6,825 bases of DNA from Chloroflexota bacterium (GTDB lineage: Bacteria > Chloroflexota > Anaerolineae > 4572-78 > J111), in the NCBI GenBank assembly GCA_003695455.1, contig RFJF01000929.1, positions 1-6,825 on the forward strand, read 5' to 3'. How positions within the stretch are numbered: the stretch's first letter is position 1; each line of letters opens with the position of its first letter. Below, one piece after another: positions 1 to 5,708 of the stretch. A model generated the notes under the pieces. That model was not told the origin of the DNA. It saw only the letters and a list, made by a program, of their open reading frames with translations, and did no database searches. The position numbers were made by a program, and so were the translations under genes.

Positions 1-1428
1 GTAGATTTCCGGCCGGGTAATGTGCAAATCATCAAAGTCAGACGCAGGGGGCAAATCCTTTACCCACAACCGGGGCAAGCCCTCTTTGGTCACTTCATTC
101 ACCGGATTGACTACCACACCGTATCCGTGCGTAAACTGCATTTTCTGCGTGACCCACGTGGGCGATTGCAACTGGCTTTTGTCCAGTTCGCGCGGGGCCA
201 GCGCCACCTGCCGAAGTTCGCCGTCAACCATGTAGCGGTCAAAGTCAATGTCGTAAAAACGGTAGTATAGCCGGATAGACTGAATTTGCTGGTAGGTTTG
301 CTGCAACGGGCGGTAATCCCACAAGCGAATATTTTTCAGAAACAATCCTTCGGCAGCCACTTTTTCCGGGGTGAGGTCCTCTACCGAGGAAAAATCCTTT
401 TCCTGAATATTACTCATGCCGTAGCCGTAGTTGGTAAAGTCAATATTTTTTTCGATGTAGGGCGCTTCTCGGGCCAACTCATTCGGCTCTACCGAATAGC
501 GCTGCACCAGCCCCGGCACAAATCCGGTGCCAATGATACCCACAATAATCCACGCAAACACGGCAAACAGGCTGAGCGACGGGCGGCGCAGAAAAATATT
601 GACCAGCAGCAACAGCCCCGCCCCCACCGCCACGGCAGCCAGCACGCGCAGGGCCGGCATACTCACATTTACATCGGTGAAACTGGCCCCAAACGCCACC
701 CCGCGCTCGGAGTAGAGTAAATCGTACAACGCCAGCCAGTGTCCAAAGGCAAAGGTGAACATAATCAGCGCGCCCAGCACCGAAAGATGAAGCTGCACGT
801 GTGGCAAAACTACCAGCCGGCCCTCGGCCAGATTGTTCTGCTGGGCCAGAGCGTACACCGCCACCGCCCCAAACAGCGATGCAAACAAAATAACAATCAA
901 CCAGGTTTGCACAAAATGCAAAAACGGCAGGGTGAACACAAAAAAGCCAATATCCATGTTAAAAATAGGGTCCGCCAGGTTGAACACCTGCCGGTTGAGA
1001 AACTTGTAAAACATCAACCAGTTGTTGCCGGCCGCCGCGCCTACGGCCCACGCCAGCAGTGCGCCTGCACCCCAAATGGCCCACACCACAAACTTTTGAG
1101 CCACCAGAATTTCATCGCTAAAAAACAGCACGTTGCGCACCGACTGCCAGCGGGCAATGAAGGCGCTAATCCAGAACACCACCGCAAAAGGAATACCCAC
1201 CGCAAATCCCACCACCAGTTTGGCCCAGAAACCGGTCAAAAACACCGATTCGAGGTTCAAATGCTGAAACCAGAGAAAGTCGGTGTAAAATCCTACGCCA
1301 AACCGGAGCACCAGGTACGCCACCACCAGCAACACAATCACCGTCCACAAGCGGATGCGGTTGGCCATGCTCAGCGCGGGCGGCGTGGGCACACGTCGTC
1401 CATTGATGTTTTGTTCGGGAATACTCAT
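1..1428 (-). CDS. UPF0182 family multi-pass membrane protein (COG1615), C-terminus cut off by window edge
   Basis: This gene reads leftward and is open to the window edge; 476 residues are visible. Seen: a hydrophilic N-terminus, then about seven hydrophobic segments (roughly residues 28-48, 62-90, 112-132, 160-190, 200-225, 240-262 and 275-297). A soluble part follows, opening with VEPNELAREAPYI (V313 onward) and continuing with RLYYRFYDIDFDRY, a THGYGVVVNPVNEV block and VKDLPP. These are hallmark blocks of UPF0182 (PF03699), a family of about 900 residues, so roughly half is missing. Known: UPF0182 proteins are integral membrane proteins with a large extracytoplasmic domain and no established function. 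The ATG at 1428 is the earliest possible start, because an in-frame TGA lies at 1437-1435. No strong Shine-Dalgarno is visible; GGGGTG about 9 bases upstream is the best candidate. The gene is divergent from the glycosyltransferase at 1604. Family assignment is confident; function is unknown. Confidence 0.93.
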   Translation of the reverse strand, partial: MSIPEQNINGRRVPTPPALSMANRIRLWTVIVLLVVAYLVLRFGVGFYTDFLWFQHLNLESVFLTGFWAKLVVGFAVGIPFAVVFWISAFIARWQSVRNVLFFSDEILVAQKFVVWAIWGAGALLAWAVGAAAGNNWLMFYKFLNRQVFNLADPIFNMDIGFFVFTLPFLHFVQTWLIVILFASLFGAVAVYALAQQNNLAEGRLVVLPHVQLHLSVLGALIMFTFAFGHWLALYDLLYSERGVAFGASFTDVNVSMPALRVLAAVAVGAGLLLLVNIFLRRPSLSLFAVFAWIIVGIIGTGFVPGLVQRYSVEPNELAREAPYIEKNIDFTNYGYGMSNIQEKDFSSVEDLTPEKVAAEGLFLKNIRLWDYRPLQQTYQQIQSIRLYYRFYDIDFDRYMVDGELRQVALAPRELDKSQLQSPTWVTQKMQFTHGYGVVVNPVNEVTKEGLPRLWVKDLPPASDFDDLHITRPEIY

Positions 1429-1461
1429 TAAATGTCACACCCCGCGGTATTTTATTATCAA

Positions 1462-1469
1462 TTTCACAA
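1462..1469 (-). other. TTGTGAAA octamer downstream of the UPF0182 promoter
   Basis: On the minus strand TTGTGAAA begins 9 bases after the predicted -10 box, close to the expected transcription start. The same octamer lies 10 bases after the -10 of the other minus-strand promoter (5537-5544). It could be an initial-transcript or operator element, or chance. Confidence 0.3.
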
Positions 1470-1478
1470 GCGACAGAT

Positions 1479-1487
1479 AGTATACCA
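1479..1487 (-). promoter_or_regulatory. Candidate extended -10 promoter for the UPF0182 gene
   Basis: Read on the minus strand this is TGGTATACT, an extended -10 (TGn plus TATAAT with one mismatch). No convincing -35 lies 16-18 bases upstream, which extended -10 promoters can tolerate. A start near 1472 would give a leader of about 44 bases before the ATG at 1428. Confidence 0.45.
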
Positions 1488-1542
1488 CCGCTTGCCGGAA
1501 TTTACTACTCGCATTAAATTGCCGCCGTCCGCCCGGTCAAAA

Positions 1543-1571
1543 TTGGGTTTGCGGGCCATTCGATGTATAAT
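1543..1571 (+). promoter_or_regulatory. Candidate sigma-70-type promoter for the glycosyltransferase
   Basis: TTGGGT (1543-1548, partial -35) is separated by exactly 17 bases from a perfect TATAAT (1566-1571). The predicted start near 1578 leaves about 26 bases before the ATG at 1604. It also argues against the in-frame TTG at 1586, which would sit only about 8 bases into the transcript. Confidence 0.55.
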
Positions 1572-1603
1572 CCGCCGTTGGATTTTTGATTGACGGACGT
1601 GCC

Positions 1604-3577
1604 ATGCAAACAGTTGCAAATCTGCGCTCCCGCTTTGCGCCGCCCGGCGTTGACGCCCTGCTTTTTCTGCTGCTTGGGCTGGCGGGGCTATGGAGCGGAT
1701 TTCTCATCAAAAATATTGTGGCCGATGACGCCATGATTACGTTTCGTGTGGCCGAAAATCTGGCCCACGGGCGCGGTTTTGTCTTTAACCCCGGCGAGGT
1801 GGTGCAGGTTACCACCACGCCGCTGTACGCGCTGGTGCTGGCCGGCGGCACGTGGATTTTTGGCGCGGCGCCCCGCGCTGCGCTGGCGCTGAACATTGTG
1901 CTGGCAGCACTGCTGCCCATACTGGCCTTTGATGTGGGTCGCCGCCTGTCTGGCCGAATTACCGGCGTGGCCGGCGCGCTGCTGCTCACCTTTGCCCCGC
2001 TGCTGGTCATTGCCTTCAGCATGGAAAGCTACCTGTACGCGGCCCTGCTGCTGGCCTGCTTTGACGCCTGGTTTGCCCGGCGCTACCGGCTGGCCGGGCT
2101 GGTCATCGGCCTGACGGCCATGCTGCGCGGCGATGCGGCGCTGGTGGGGGCGGTCATCCTCACCTACGATTTTCTGTTTGGCCCCCACCCTGCCCCGCAG
2201 CCACAAACCGGCAGCATCCTTCGTGCGCTGTTCCGCCGCCTGCGCTGGCAAATGATTGCCCCGGCCATTGGCATCCCGCTGCTGTGGTACATTTTTGCCA
2301 CGGTTTACTACGGTTCGCCGTTTCCGGCCACCCTGCAAGCCAAAACCGCGCAGGGCCAGTTTAACTGGCTGGGCGAATATTTTGTCAGCGGTTTTCTGGA
2401 ATTTTGGGAAGACTGGACGGTGGATTACACGCCGCTGTTTTACATTTTTCCACTGCTGTTTCTGCTGGGGTTAATTCCCATGTTTCGCCGGGAGCGAATG
2501 TGGTTGCTGCTGCTGGCGCACGCCGTGCTGTACACGCTGGCCTTTGAAATGCTGGGCGTTACCTTTGCCGAGTGGTACTACGCCCCGCTTATGCCTGCCG
2601 CCGCGCTGACTATTGGCCGGGGTATCCAGTTTGTGGCCGCTGGTGCGGCCAATTTAGCCCCGGCCCGCGCCACGCCCCTCAAAAATGGAATTGCCACCAC
2701 CGTGGCGGTGGCGCTGACCGCGCTTTTGCTTTACACGCTGGCCCCCGTTACCGGCGACATCATTGCCAAACATCCGGACTGGAAGGCGCTGGCCTATCCG
2801 CAGGCCGCCCGCTGGATTGCCCACCACACCAACGCCAATGCCACGCTGGCCACCATTGACATTGGTCACATTGGCTACGGCGCCAACCGGCACATCATTG
2901 ATATTGTGGGCCTGGCCCAGCCGGATGTGGCCCCGCACATTGCGCAAGGCGATTTTGGCTACGCCATCCGCCGCTACCAGCCCGATATAGTTCTGTTGGG
3001 CGCACTGTGGCTACCCGAAGTGCAGAGCCGCCCCTGGTTTCAGCAGGAGTACCCGGCACGTCACAGTCTGCGGCTGGAAGGGATGAACGAGCCGCTGGTT
3101 CTGTTTACCCGGCACGATGGCGCAAAAGTGAATCTGGATACCGTCCCGGCGGCGGCGGTTCACCCGGCCCGCGTAGATTTTAACCGCCAAATCACGCTGA
3201 CCGGCTACCACTTCAGCCAGGCCCAACCCGGCGGCCTGCTGACCGCAACCTTTTTCTGGCAGGCGCAGGCCCCCATCGAGGTGGATTTTACAGTGTTTGT
3301 ACAGGTGGTGGACGCAGAAAACAACATCGTGGCCCAAGGCGACAGCAAGCCCCAGCGCGGATTTTACAGCACACCCCACTGGCAGCCGGGCGAGCAAATT
3401 GTTGACTCGCACATCATTGCCATTGGCGACGATGTGCCGCCCGGCACGTATGATGTGCTGGTGGGTTTTTACGAGGCCGCCGGCGGCCAGCGCCTGCAAA
3501 TTTTGGATGAGGCCGGCCAATTCAAGGCCGACCACCTGCGGCTCCGGGGGGTGGAGATTGGCGGCGGGGCGCAGTAG
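1604..3577 (+). CDS. GT-C fold membrane glycosyltransferase with C-terminal beta-sandwich domain
   Basis: A 657-residue membrane protein that probably transfers sugar from a polyprenyl-phosphate donor to a cell-surface acceptor on the outer face of the membrane. Seen: TM1 at about 17-35, followed directly by VADDAMITFRVAENLAHGRG. Its Asp41-Asp42 fits the acidic pair in the first outer loop of GT-C enzymes (GT39/PMT/ArnT-like), and VFNPGEVVQVTTTPLY follows. About ten more hydrophobic segments run to residue 385. A soluble stretch (about 389-515) contains DIVGLAQPDV, resembling the VGL block of related enzymes. Residues about 517-655 look like a beta-sandwich (LTGYHF, TVFVQVVDAENN, PPGTYDVLVGFYE). 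I chose ATG 1604 over TTG 1586 because a weak Shine-Dalgarno (ACGGA, 6 bases away) and the predicted promoter favour it. The gene is single and convergent with the next gene, with touching stops. Acceptor and donor cannot be told from sequence; an arabinofuranosyl- or mannosyl-type transferase is equally possible. Confidence 0.8.
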   Translation: MQTVANLRSRFAPPGVDALLFLLLGLAGLWSGFLIKNIVADDAMITFRVAENLAHGRGFVFNPGEVVQVTTTPLYALVLAGGTWIFGAAPRAALALNIVLAALLPILAFDVGRRLSGRITGVAGALLLTFAPLLVIAFSMESYLYAALLLACFDAWFARRYRLAGLVIGLTAMLRGDAALVGAVILTYDFLFGPHPAPQPQTGSILRALFRRLRWQMIAPAIGIPLLWYIFATVYYGSPFPATLQAKTAQGQFNWLGEYFVSGFLEFWEDWTVDYTPLFYIFPLLFLLGLIPMFRRERMWLLLLAHAVLYTLAFEMLGVTFAEWYYAPLMPAAALTIGRGIQFVAAGAANLAPARATPLKNGIATTVAVALTALLLYTLAPVTGDIIAKHPDWKALAYPQAARWIAHHTNANATLATIDIGHIGYGANRHIIDIVGLAQPDVAPHIAQGDFGYAIRRYQPDIVLLGALWLPEVQSRPWFQQEYPARHSLRLEGMNEPLVLFTRHDGAKVNLDTVPAAAVHPARVDFNRQITLTGYHFSQAQPGGLLTATFFWQAQAPIEVDFTVFVQVVDAENNIVAQGDSKPQRGFYSTPHWQPGEQIVDSHIIAIGDDVPPGTYDVLVGFYEAAGGQRLQILDEAGQFKADHLRLRGVEIGGGAQ

Positions 3578-4363
3578 TTACACCGGCCGGGAGTAAACCC
3601 GGCCGGTAGGCAAAATCACCTCATCAATGGAGCGGGCCTGTTTGTACTGGTAGGCCTCAACATCGGCATCGCCAAAGTTGGTGCGAATGAGCATTGCGCC
3701 TTTCAAATCCGCATCGGCAAATTTGGACCCGCTGAAATCCGTGTCTTTCAGGTAACTTTCGCGCAGATTTGCGCTCCGCACGTCGGTCAGTTTCAGGTTG
3801 GCCCCCTCCAAATCCACACGATACAACACTGCCTGCGCCAGATTTGCGCCGCGCAGGTTGGCCCGGTCCAATTTACAGCCGCTCAAATCGGCCCGTTCCA
3901 GCGTCACTTCGCGCATGTATGCCTCGGTGAATTGCGCCCTGCGCAGGTTGGCGCCGCGCAGGTTGGCCCTGAAGAGGTTGGCTCTGCCCAGATTTGCGCC
4001 CCGCAAATCTGCCTGCGATAAATCAGCCTCACGCAAATCTGCGCCGGACAGGTTTGCCCCGGCCAGATTCACCCCCCGCAAATCCTGCGCCGATAAATCA
4101 AAGCCGCTCAACGACAGCGACTTGTCGCCGGATGCCCACTGTTTGGCCAACCGCAACTGGCCTTCGCGGCTGCGCACGTCCTCTTCCCGCGACGACGGCG
4201 CAAGTTCCGTTACCTGTTTTTCAATCACCAAATCCCTAATGGCCGACTCGTAGGAATAGCCGGGCATCCACTGGCGGCAATGCTTGCAAATCATCGCTTT
4301 CACGCGGATTTCTTCATCGCAAAACGGGCAGCGTTTCATTTCGGGGGCGGGAATGTCAGACAC
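3578..4363 (-). CDS. Zinc-ribbon pentapeptide-repeat protein
   Basis: A predicted soluble cytoplasmic protein of 261 residues. Residues 9-30 form a short zinc ribbon with Cys12-x2-Cys15 and Cys26-x2-Cys29 (RCPFCDEEI, CKHCRQW). A charged linker (about 36-80) follows, then an uninterrupted run of about 30 pentapeptides (86-235) of A(D/N)LXX type, such as RGANL, SGADL and RRAQF. That should give a right-handed quadrilateral beta-helix of about 7.5 coils, followed by a 26-residue tail. Charges in the repeat run nearly balance by eye, unlike the acidic, DNA-mimicking Qnr/MfpA gyrase protectors, so a gyrase role is not supported. I chose the GTG at 4363 because AAAGGAG (4378-4372) ends 8 bases before it; the GTG at 4372 overlaps that motif and the ATG at 4339 has none. 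The gene lies 36 bases after the DRTGG gene, probably in one transcript. Function is unknown; a scaffold or adaptor role is inference. Confidence 0.85.
   Translation of the reverse strand: MSDIPAPEMKRCPFCDEEIRVKAMICKHCRQWMPGYSYESAIRDLVIEKQVTELAPSSREEDVRSREGQLRLAKQWASGDKSLSLSGFDLSAQDLRGVNLAGANLSGADLREADLSQADLRGANLGRANLFRANLRGANLRRAQFTEAYMREVTLERADLSGCKLDRANLRGANLAQAVLYRVDLEGANLKLTDVRSANLRESYLKDTDFSGSKFADADLKGAMLIRTNFGDADVEAYQYKQARSIDEVILPTGRVYSRPV
3582..3607. terminator. Perfect 10-bp GC-rich hairpin at the convergent gene junction
   Basis: ACCGGCCGGG (3582-3591) and CCCGGCCGGT (3598-3607) are exact reverse complements around a 6-base loop AGTAAA. The structure starts 5 bases after the glycosyltransferase stop and lies inside the last nine codons of the pentapeptide gene. 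No T-tract follows on either strand, so it is not a canonical intrinsic terminator. It may be a bidirectional terminator or an RNA 3'-end stabiliser. Confidence 0.4.
3659..4108 (-). repeat. 15-base-periodic coding repeat (about 30 pentapeptides)
   Basis: The pentapeptide run is visible in the DNA as a degenerate 15-base period. GCGCAGGTTGGC (plus-strand reading) recurs at 3851, 3941 and 3956, offsets that are multiples of 15. Near-identical neighbours suggest growth by internal duplication. This is a protein-level repeat, not a CRISPR array. Confidence 0.85.
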
Positions 4364-4371
4364 GGCAATCA

Positions 4372-4378
4372 CTCCTTT
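4372..4378 (-). promoter_or_regulatory. Shine-Dalgarno deciding the GTG start of the pentapeptide gene
   Basis: On the minus strand AAAGGAG ends at 4372, with 8 bases to the GTG at 4363-4361. It overlaps the upstream GTG at 4372, ruling that codon out as the main start. Confidence 0.7.
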
Positions 4379-4399
4379 GGTGCGGGAATTCCGGCAGCG

Positions 4400-5470
4400 C
4401 TATTTCAGGCCAATTTTTTGGTAAAAGGCCTCGTAATTCATATTTTGGCTCAACAGCGCTTCAAAAAGTTTCACTTTTTCAATTTGATGAAACCGGCTGC
4501 GGCCAAAGAGTGTTTCCAGTTTTTCAATGGTTGCCAGTGTGTCAAACGGAGACATAATAATTGCCACATCCTCCAGTTCGGCGCGCTCTGCAACCTGCGG
4601 GGTTGGTTCAAGATTACCGGTGATAATCAGCACTTTGGTAGAGGTGTCGAGCGCGTCCATTTGAATATCGGGCCGGTCTCCGCCAACAATGACGGCTTTG
4701 TTGGGCACCCGCTGAAACCGCTCCAGGCTGTGCTCTACCCCGGCAGAAGCCACCACCAGATTCTCAACCAGGTCATTGTAGCAGCCGTAGCAAATCACCT
4801 CTGCTTCTAGCGCGTCGTTAATTTCTCCAATGCTAACGGAATGTAGAACGGTCTGGTGCGGCAACACGGCCAGTACGTCAATGCCGTTACGTTCCAGGTA
4901 GGGTTTCACGGTATCCCGCACATAATCCATTTGCTCGGCCGGTATTTCATTGAGAATTACGCCAACCAGGTCACGGCCCATGCGGGTGAGCGCAGTAAAT
5001 GAGTCATCAATGATTTGCAGGCTGGAACGAAACCCCACCACAGCCACCACCCGTGCCCGGAGTAACTCCACCGTTTTCATCGGCGAAAGGCCCACCACAT
5101 ACCCTTCGCGGAAGTTGGCGCTGCCTTCAACCACCACCACATCACGCCCCTGCCCCACCGTTTGCCCGGCGGCCTGCACCCGGCCGGTGTAGGAATCGCC
5201 ATCACCGGAGGCAAGATGGGCGGCCAATCCCTCATCGGTCAGCACAACAGGGGCCAGTTCCTCAATGGTCTCCGGCAGGTTGAACGTTTCCTTAATAAAG
5301 CGGGCATCCTCATCAATCCGGCTGCCGCCGCGCACCCGCGCGGCGCTGCTGAACGGTTTCAAATACCCCACCTTGTAACCATCGTTAATCATGCGGTGCA
5401 TCAGCGCCACACATACGGCGCTTTTGCCTGTAAAATCCTGAGTTGATACAACATATATATTTATTGGCAT
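4400..5470 (-). CDS. BioD-like P-loop protein with DRTGG domain (phosphotransacetylase N-terminal-like, COG0857)
   Basis: A predicted cytoplasmic protein of 356 residues in two parts. Residues 1-205 resemble the dethiobiotin synthetase (BioD)/CobQ-type P-loop fold. VVSTQDFTGKSA holds a P-loop with Gly15-Lys16-Ser17, where Ser9 replaces the usual first Gly. VGYLKPF, DVVVVEGSANF (110-120, Walker B-like) and GVILNEIP (170-177, a likely base-recognition strand) follow. Residues about 215-320 match a DRTGG domain (PF07085), with VIVGGDRPDIQ (260-270) and KVLIITGN. The layout resembles the N-terminal half of long phosphotransacetylases, but the catalytic PTA_PTB domain is absent, so acetyl transfer is not expected. 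Known: related stand-alone proteins are widespread without firm function; nucleotide sensing is plausible. I chose ATG 5470 because AAGGAG lies 6 bases upstream; the longer frame from 5542 would start almost at the predicted transcript end. It leads the operon with the pentapeptide gene. Confidence 0.85.
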   Translation of the reverse strand: MPINIYVVSTQDFTGKSAVCVALMHRMINDGYKVGYLKPFSSAARVRGGSRIDEDARFIKETFNLPETIEELAPVVLTDEGLAAHLASGDGDSYTGRVQAAGQTVGQGRDVVVVEGSANFREGYVVGLSPMKTVELLRARVVAVVGFRSSLQIIDDSFTALTRMGRDLVGVILNEIPAEQMDYVRDTVKPYLERNGIDVLAVLPHQTVLHSVSIGEINDALEAEVICYGCYNDLVENLVVASAGVEHSLERFQRVPNKAVIVGGDRPDIQMDALDTSTKVLIITGNLEPTPQVAERAELEDVAIIMSPFDTLATIEKLETLFGRSRFHQIEKVKLFEALLSQNMNYEAFYQKIGLK

Positions 5471-5476
5471 AAATTG

Positions 5477-5501
5477 CTCCTTGTGTAACATTGGGCACAA
5501 G
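5477..5501 (-). promoter_or_regulatory. Shine-Dalgarno of the DRTGG gene, partly inside a possible hairpin
   Basis: On the minus strand AAGGAG (5482-5477) lies 6 bases before the ATG at 5470. Just upstream, CTTGTG (5501-5496) and CACAAG (5485-5480) are perfect reverse complements around a 10-base loop. The right arm contains the first three bases of the Shine-Dalgarno. The stem is short and may only weakly hide the site. Confidence 0.5.
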
Positions 5502-5536
5502 TTTAGAATCAGCGCCGACCCTGTTTTTGTTCTTGT

Positions 5537-5544
5537 TTTCACAA
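5537..5544 (-). other. TTGTGAAA octamer downstream of the DRTGG operon promoter
   Basis: This is the second copy of the minus-strand octamer seen at 1462-1469. Here it begins 10 bases after the TATAAT box. Its position near the expected transcription start matches the other copy. Confidence 0.3.
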
Positions 5545-5554
5545 CCAGTGTTAA

Positions 5555-5582
5555 ATTATAACATAGTCTGGTCTACAATCAA
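5555..5582 (-). promoter_or_regulatory. Near-consensus extended -10 promoter for the DRTGG-pentapeptide operon
   Basis: Read on the minus strand: TTGATT (5582-5577, four of six -35 bases), a 16-base spacer, and TATAAT (5560-5555) preceded by TGT, a perfect extended -10. A start near 5548 gives a leader of about 78 bases to the ATG at 5470. This is the strongest promoter-like sequence in the window. Confidence 0.65.
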
Positions 5583-5621
5583 TTTTAAAGGGCAGACGCC
5601 ATTGTTCAAATTTAAAGTGCA
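5581..5621 (+). repeat. Imperfect 14-base direct repeat in the divergent control region
   Basis: AATTTTAAAGGGCA (5581-5594) and AAATTTAAAGTGCA (5608-5621) agree at 12 of 14 positions and start 27 bases apart. They lie between the two divergent promoters, the first touching the -35 of the DRTGG promoter. They could be paired regulator sites or AT-rich UP-like DNA. Confidence 0.35.
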
Positions 5622-5636
5622 ACACACCACAGATGA

Positions 5637-5664
5637 GGCGTTTTGCAGCATGTGACGAAACGCC
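5637..5664. promoter_or_regulatory. Inverted repeat overlapping the sufE -35 region, possible operator
   Basis: GGCGTTT (5637-5643) and AAACGCC (5658-5664) are exact reverse complements separated by 14 bases. Arm centres are 21 bases apart, about two helical turns, which suits a dimeric regulator. The repeat covers the candidate -35 box of sufE. It does not match the SufR or IscR site patterns I know. Confidence 0.35.
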
Positions 5665-5680
5665 GATTTTCGGCTACAAT
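5652..5680 (+). promoter_or_regulatory. Candidate promoter for sufE
   Basis: GTGACG (5652-5657, four of six -35 bases), a 17-base spacer, and TACAAT (5675-5680, five of six -10 bases). A start near 5687 leaves about 22 bases before the TTG at 5709, with the Shine-Dalgarno in between. Confidence 0.5.
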
Positions 5681-5695
5681 ACCGCAATCAACGCC

Positions 5696-5701
5696 AAAGG
5701 A
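5696..5701 (+). promoter_or_regulatory. Shine-Dalgarno deciding the TTG start of sufE
   Basis: AAAGGA ends 7 bases before the TTG at 5709-5711. No such motif precedes the earlier in-frame TTG (5643) or GTG (5652), which also lie at or upstream of the predicted promoter. Confidence 0.65.
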
Positions 5702-5708
5702 TAACAAA

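Noticed and set aside
739..1431. A 230-codon plus-strand open frame opposite the UPF0182 gene
   Set aside because: Its translation is rich in His, Gln, Lys and Arg with no recognisable motif, and it is fully antisense to a gene with clear UPF0182 hallmarks.
1688..2338. A 216-codon minus-strand open frame inside the glycosyltransferase
   Set aside because: It is a low-complexity Gln/Arg/Gly-rich antisense translation caused by codon bias of the real gene.
3659..4108. Regularly spaced repeats suggesting a CRISPR array
   Set aside because: The period is exactly 15 bases and maps to pentapeptide codons in an intact gene; there are no unique spacers.
3578..4363. Qnr/MfpA-type quinolone-resistance protein
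   Set aside because: The repeat run is not net acidic, a zinc ribbon is present, and the genomic context gives no support.
4280..4810. A 176-codon plus-strand open frame spanning the pentapeptide/DRTGG junction
   Set aside because: It is antisense to two well-supported genes and their ribosome-binding site, and shows no family features.
5178..5188. ACCCGGCCGGT repeated at 3597-3607 and 5178-5188
   Set aside because: Both copies encode the same Thr-Gly-Arg-Val stretch with favoured codons, so shared coding explains it better than a mobile repeat.
4400..5470. Dethiobiotin synthetase (BioD) or phosphotransacetylase (Pta) enzyme
   Set aside because: The DRTGG domain and altered P-loop do not fit BioD, and the PTA catalytic domain is missing.
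5471..5542. A 24-residue N-terminal extension of the DRTGG protein from the ATG at 5542
   Set aside because: That start lies about 6 bases from the predicted transcription start, and the ATG at 5470 has a good Shine-Dalgarno and begins directly with the P-loop strand.
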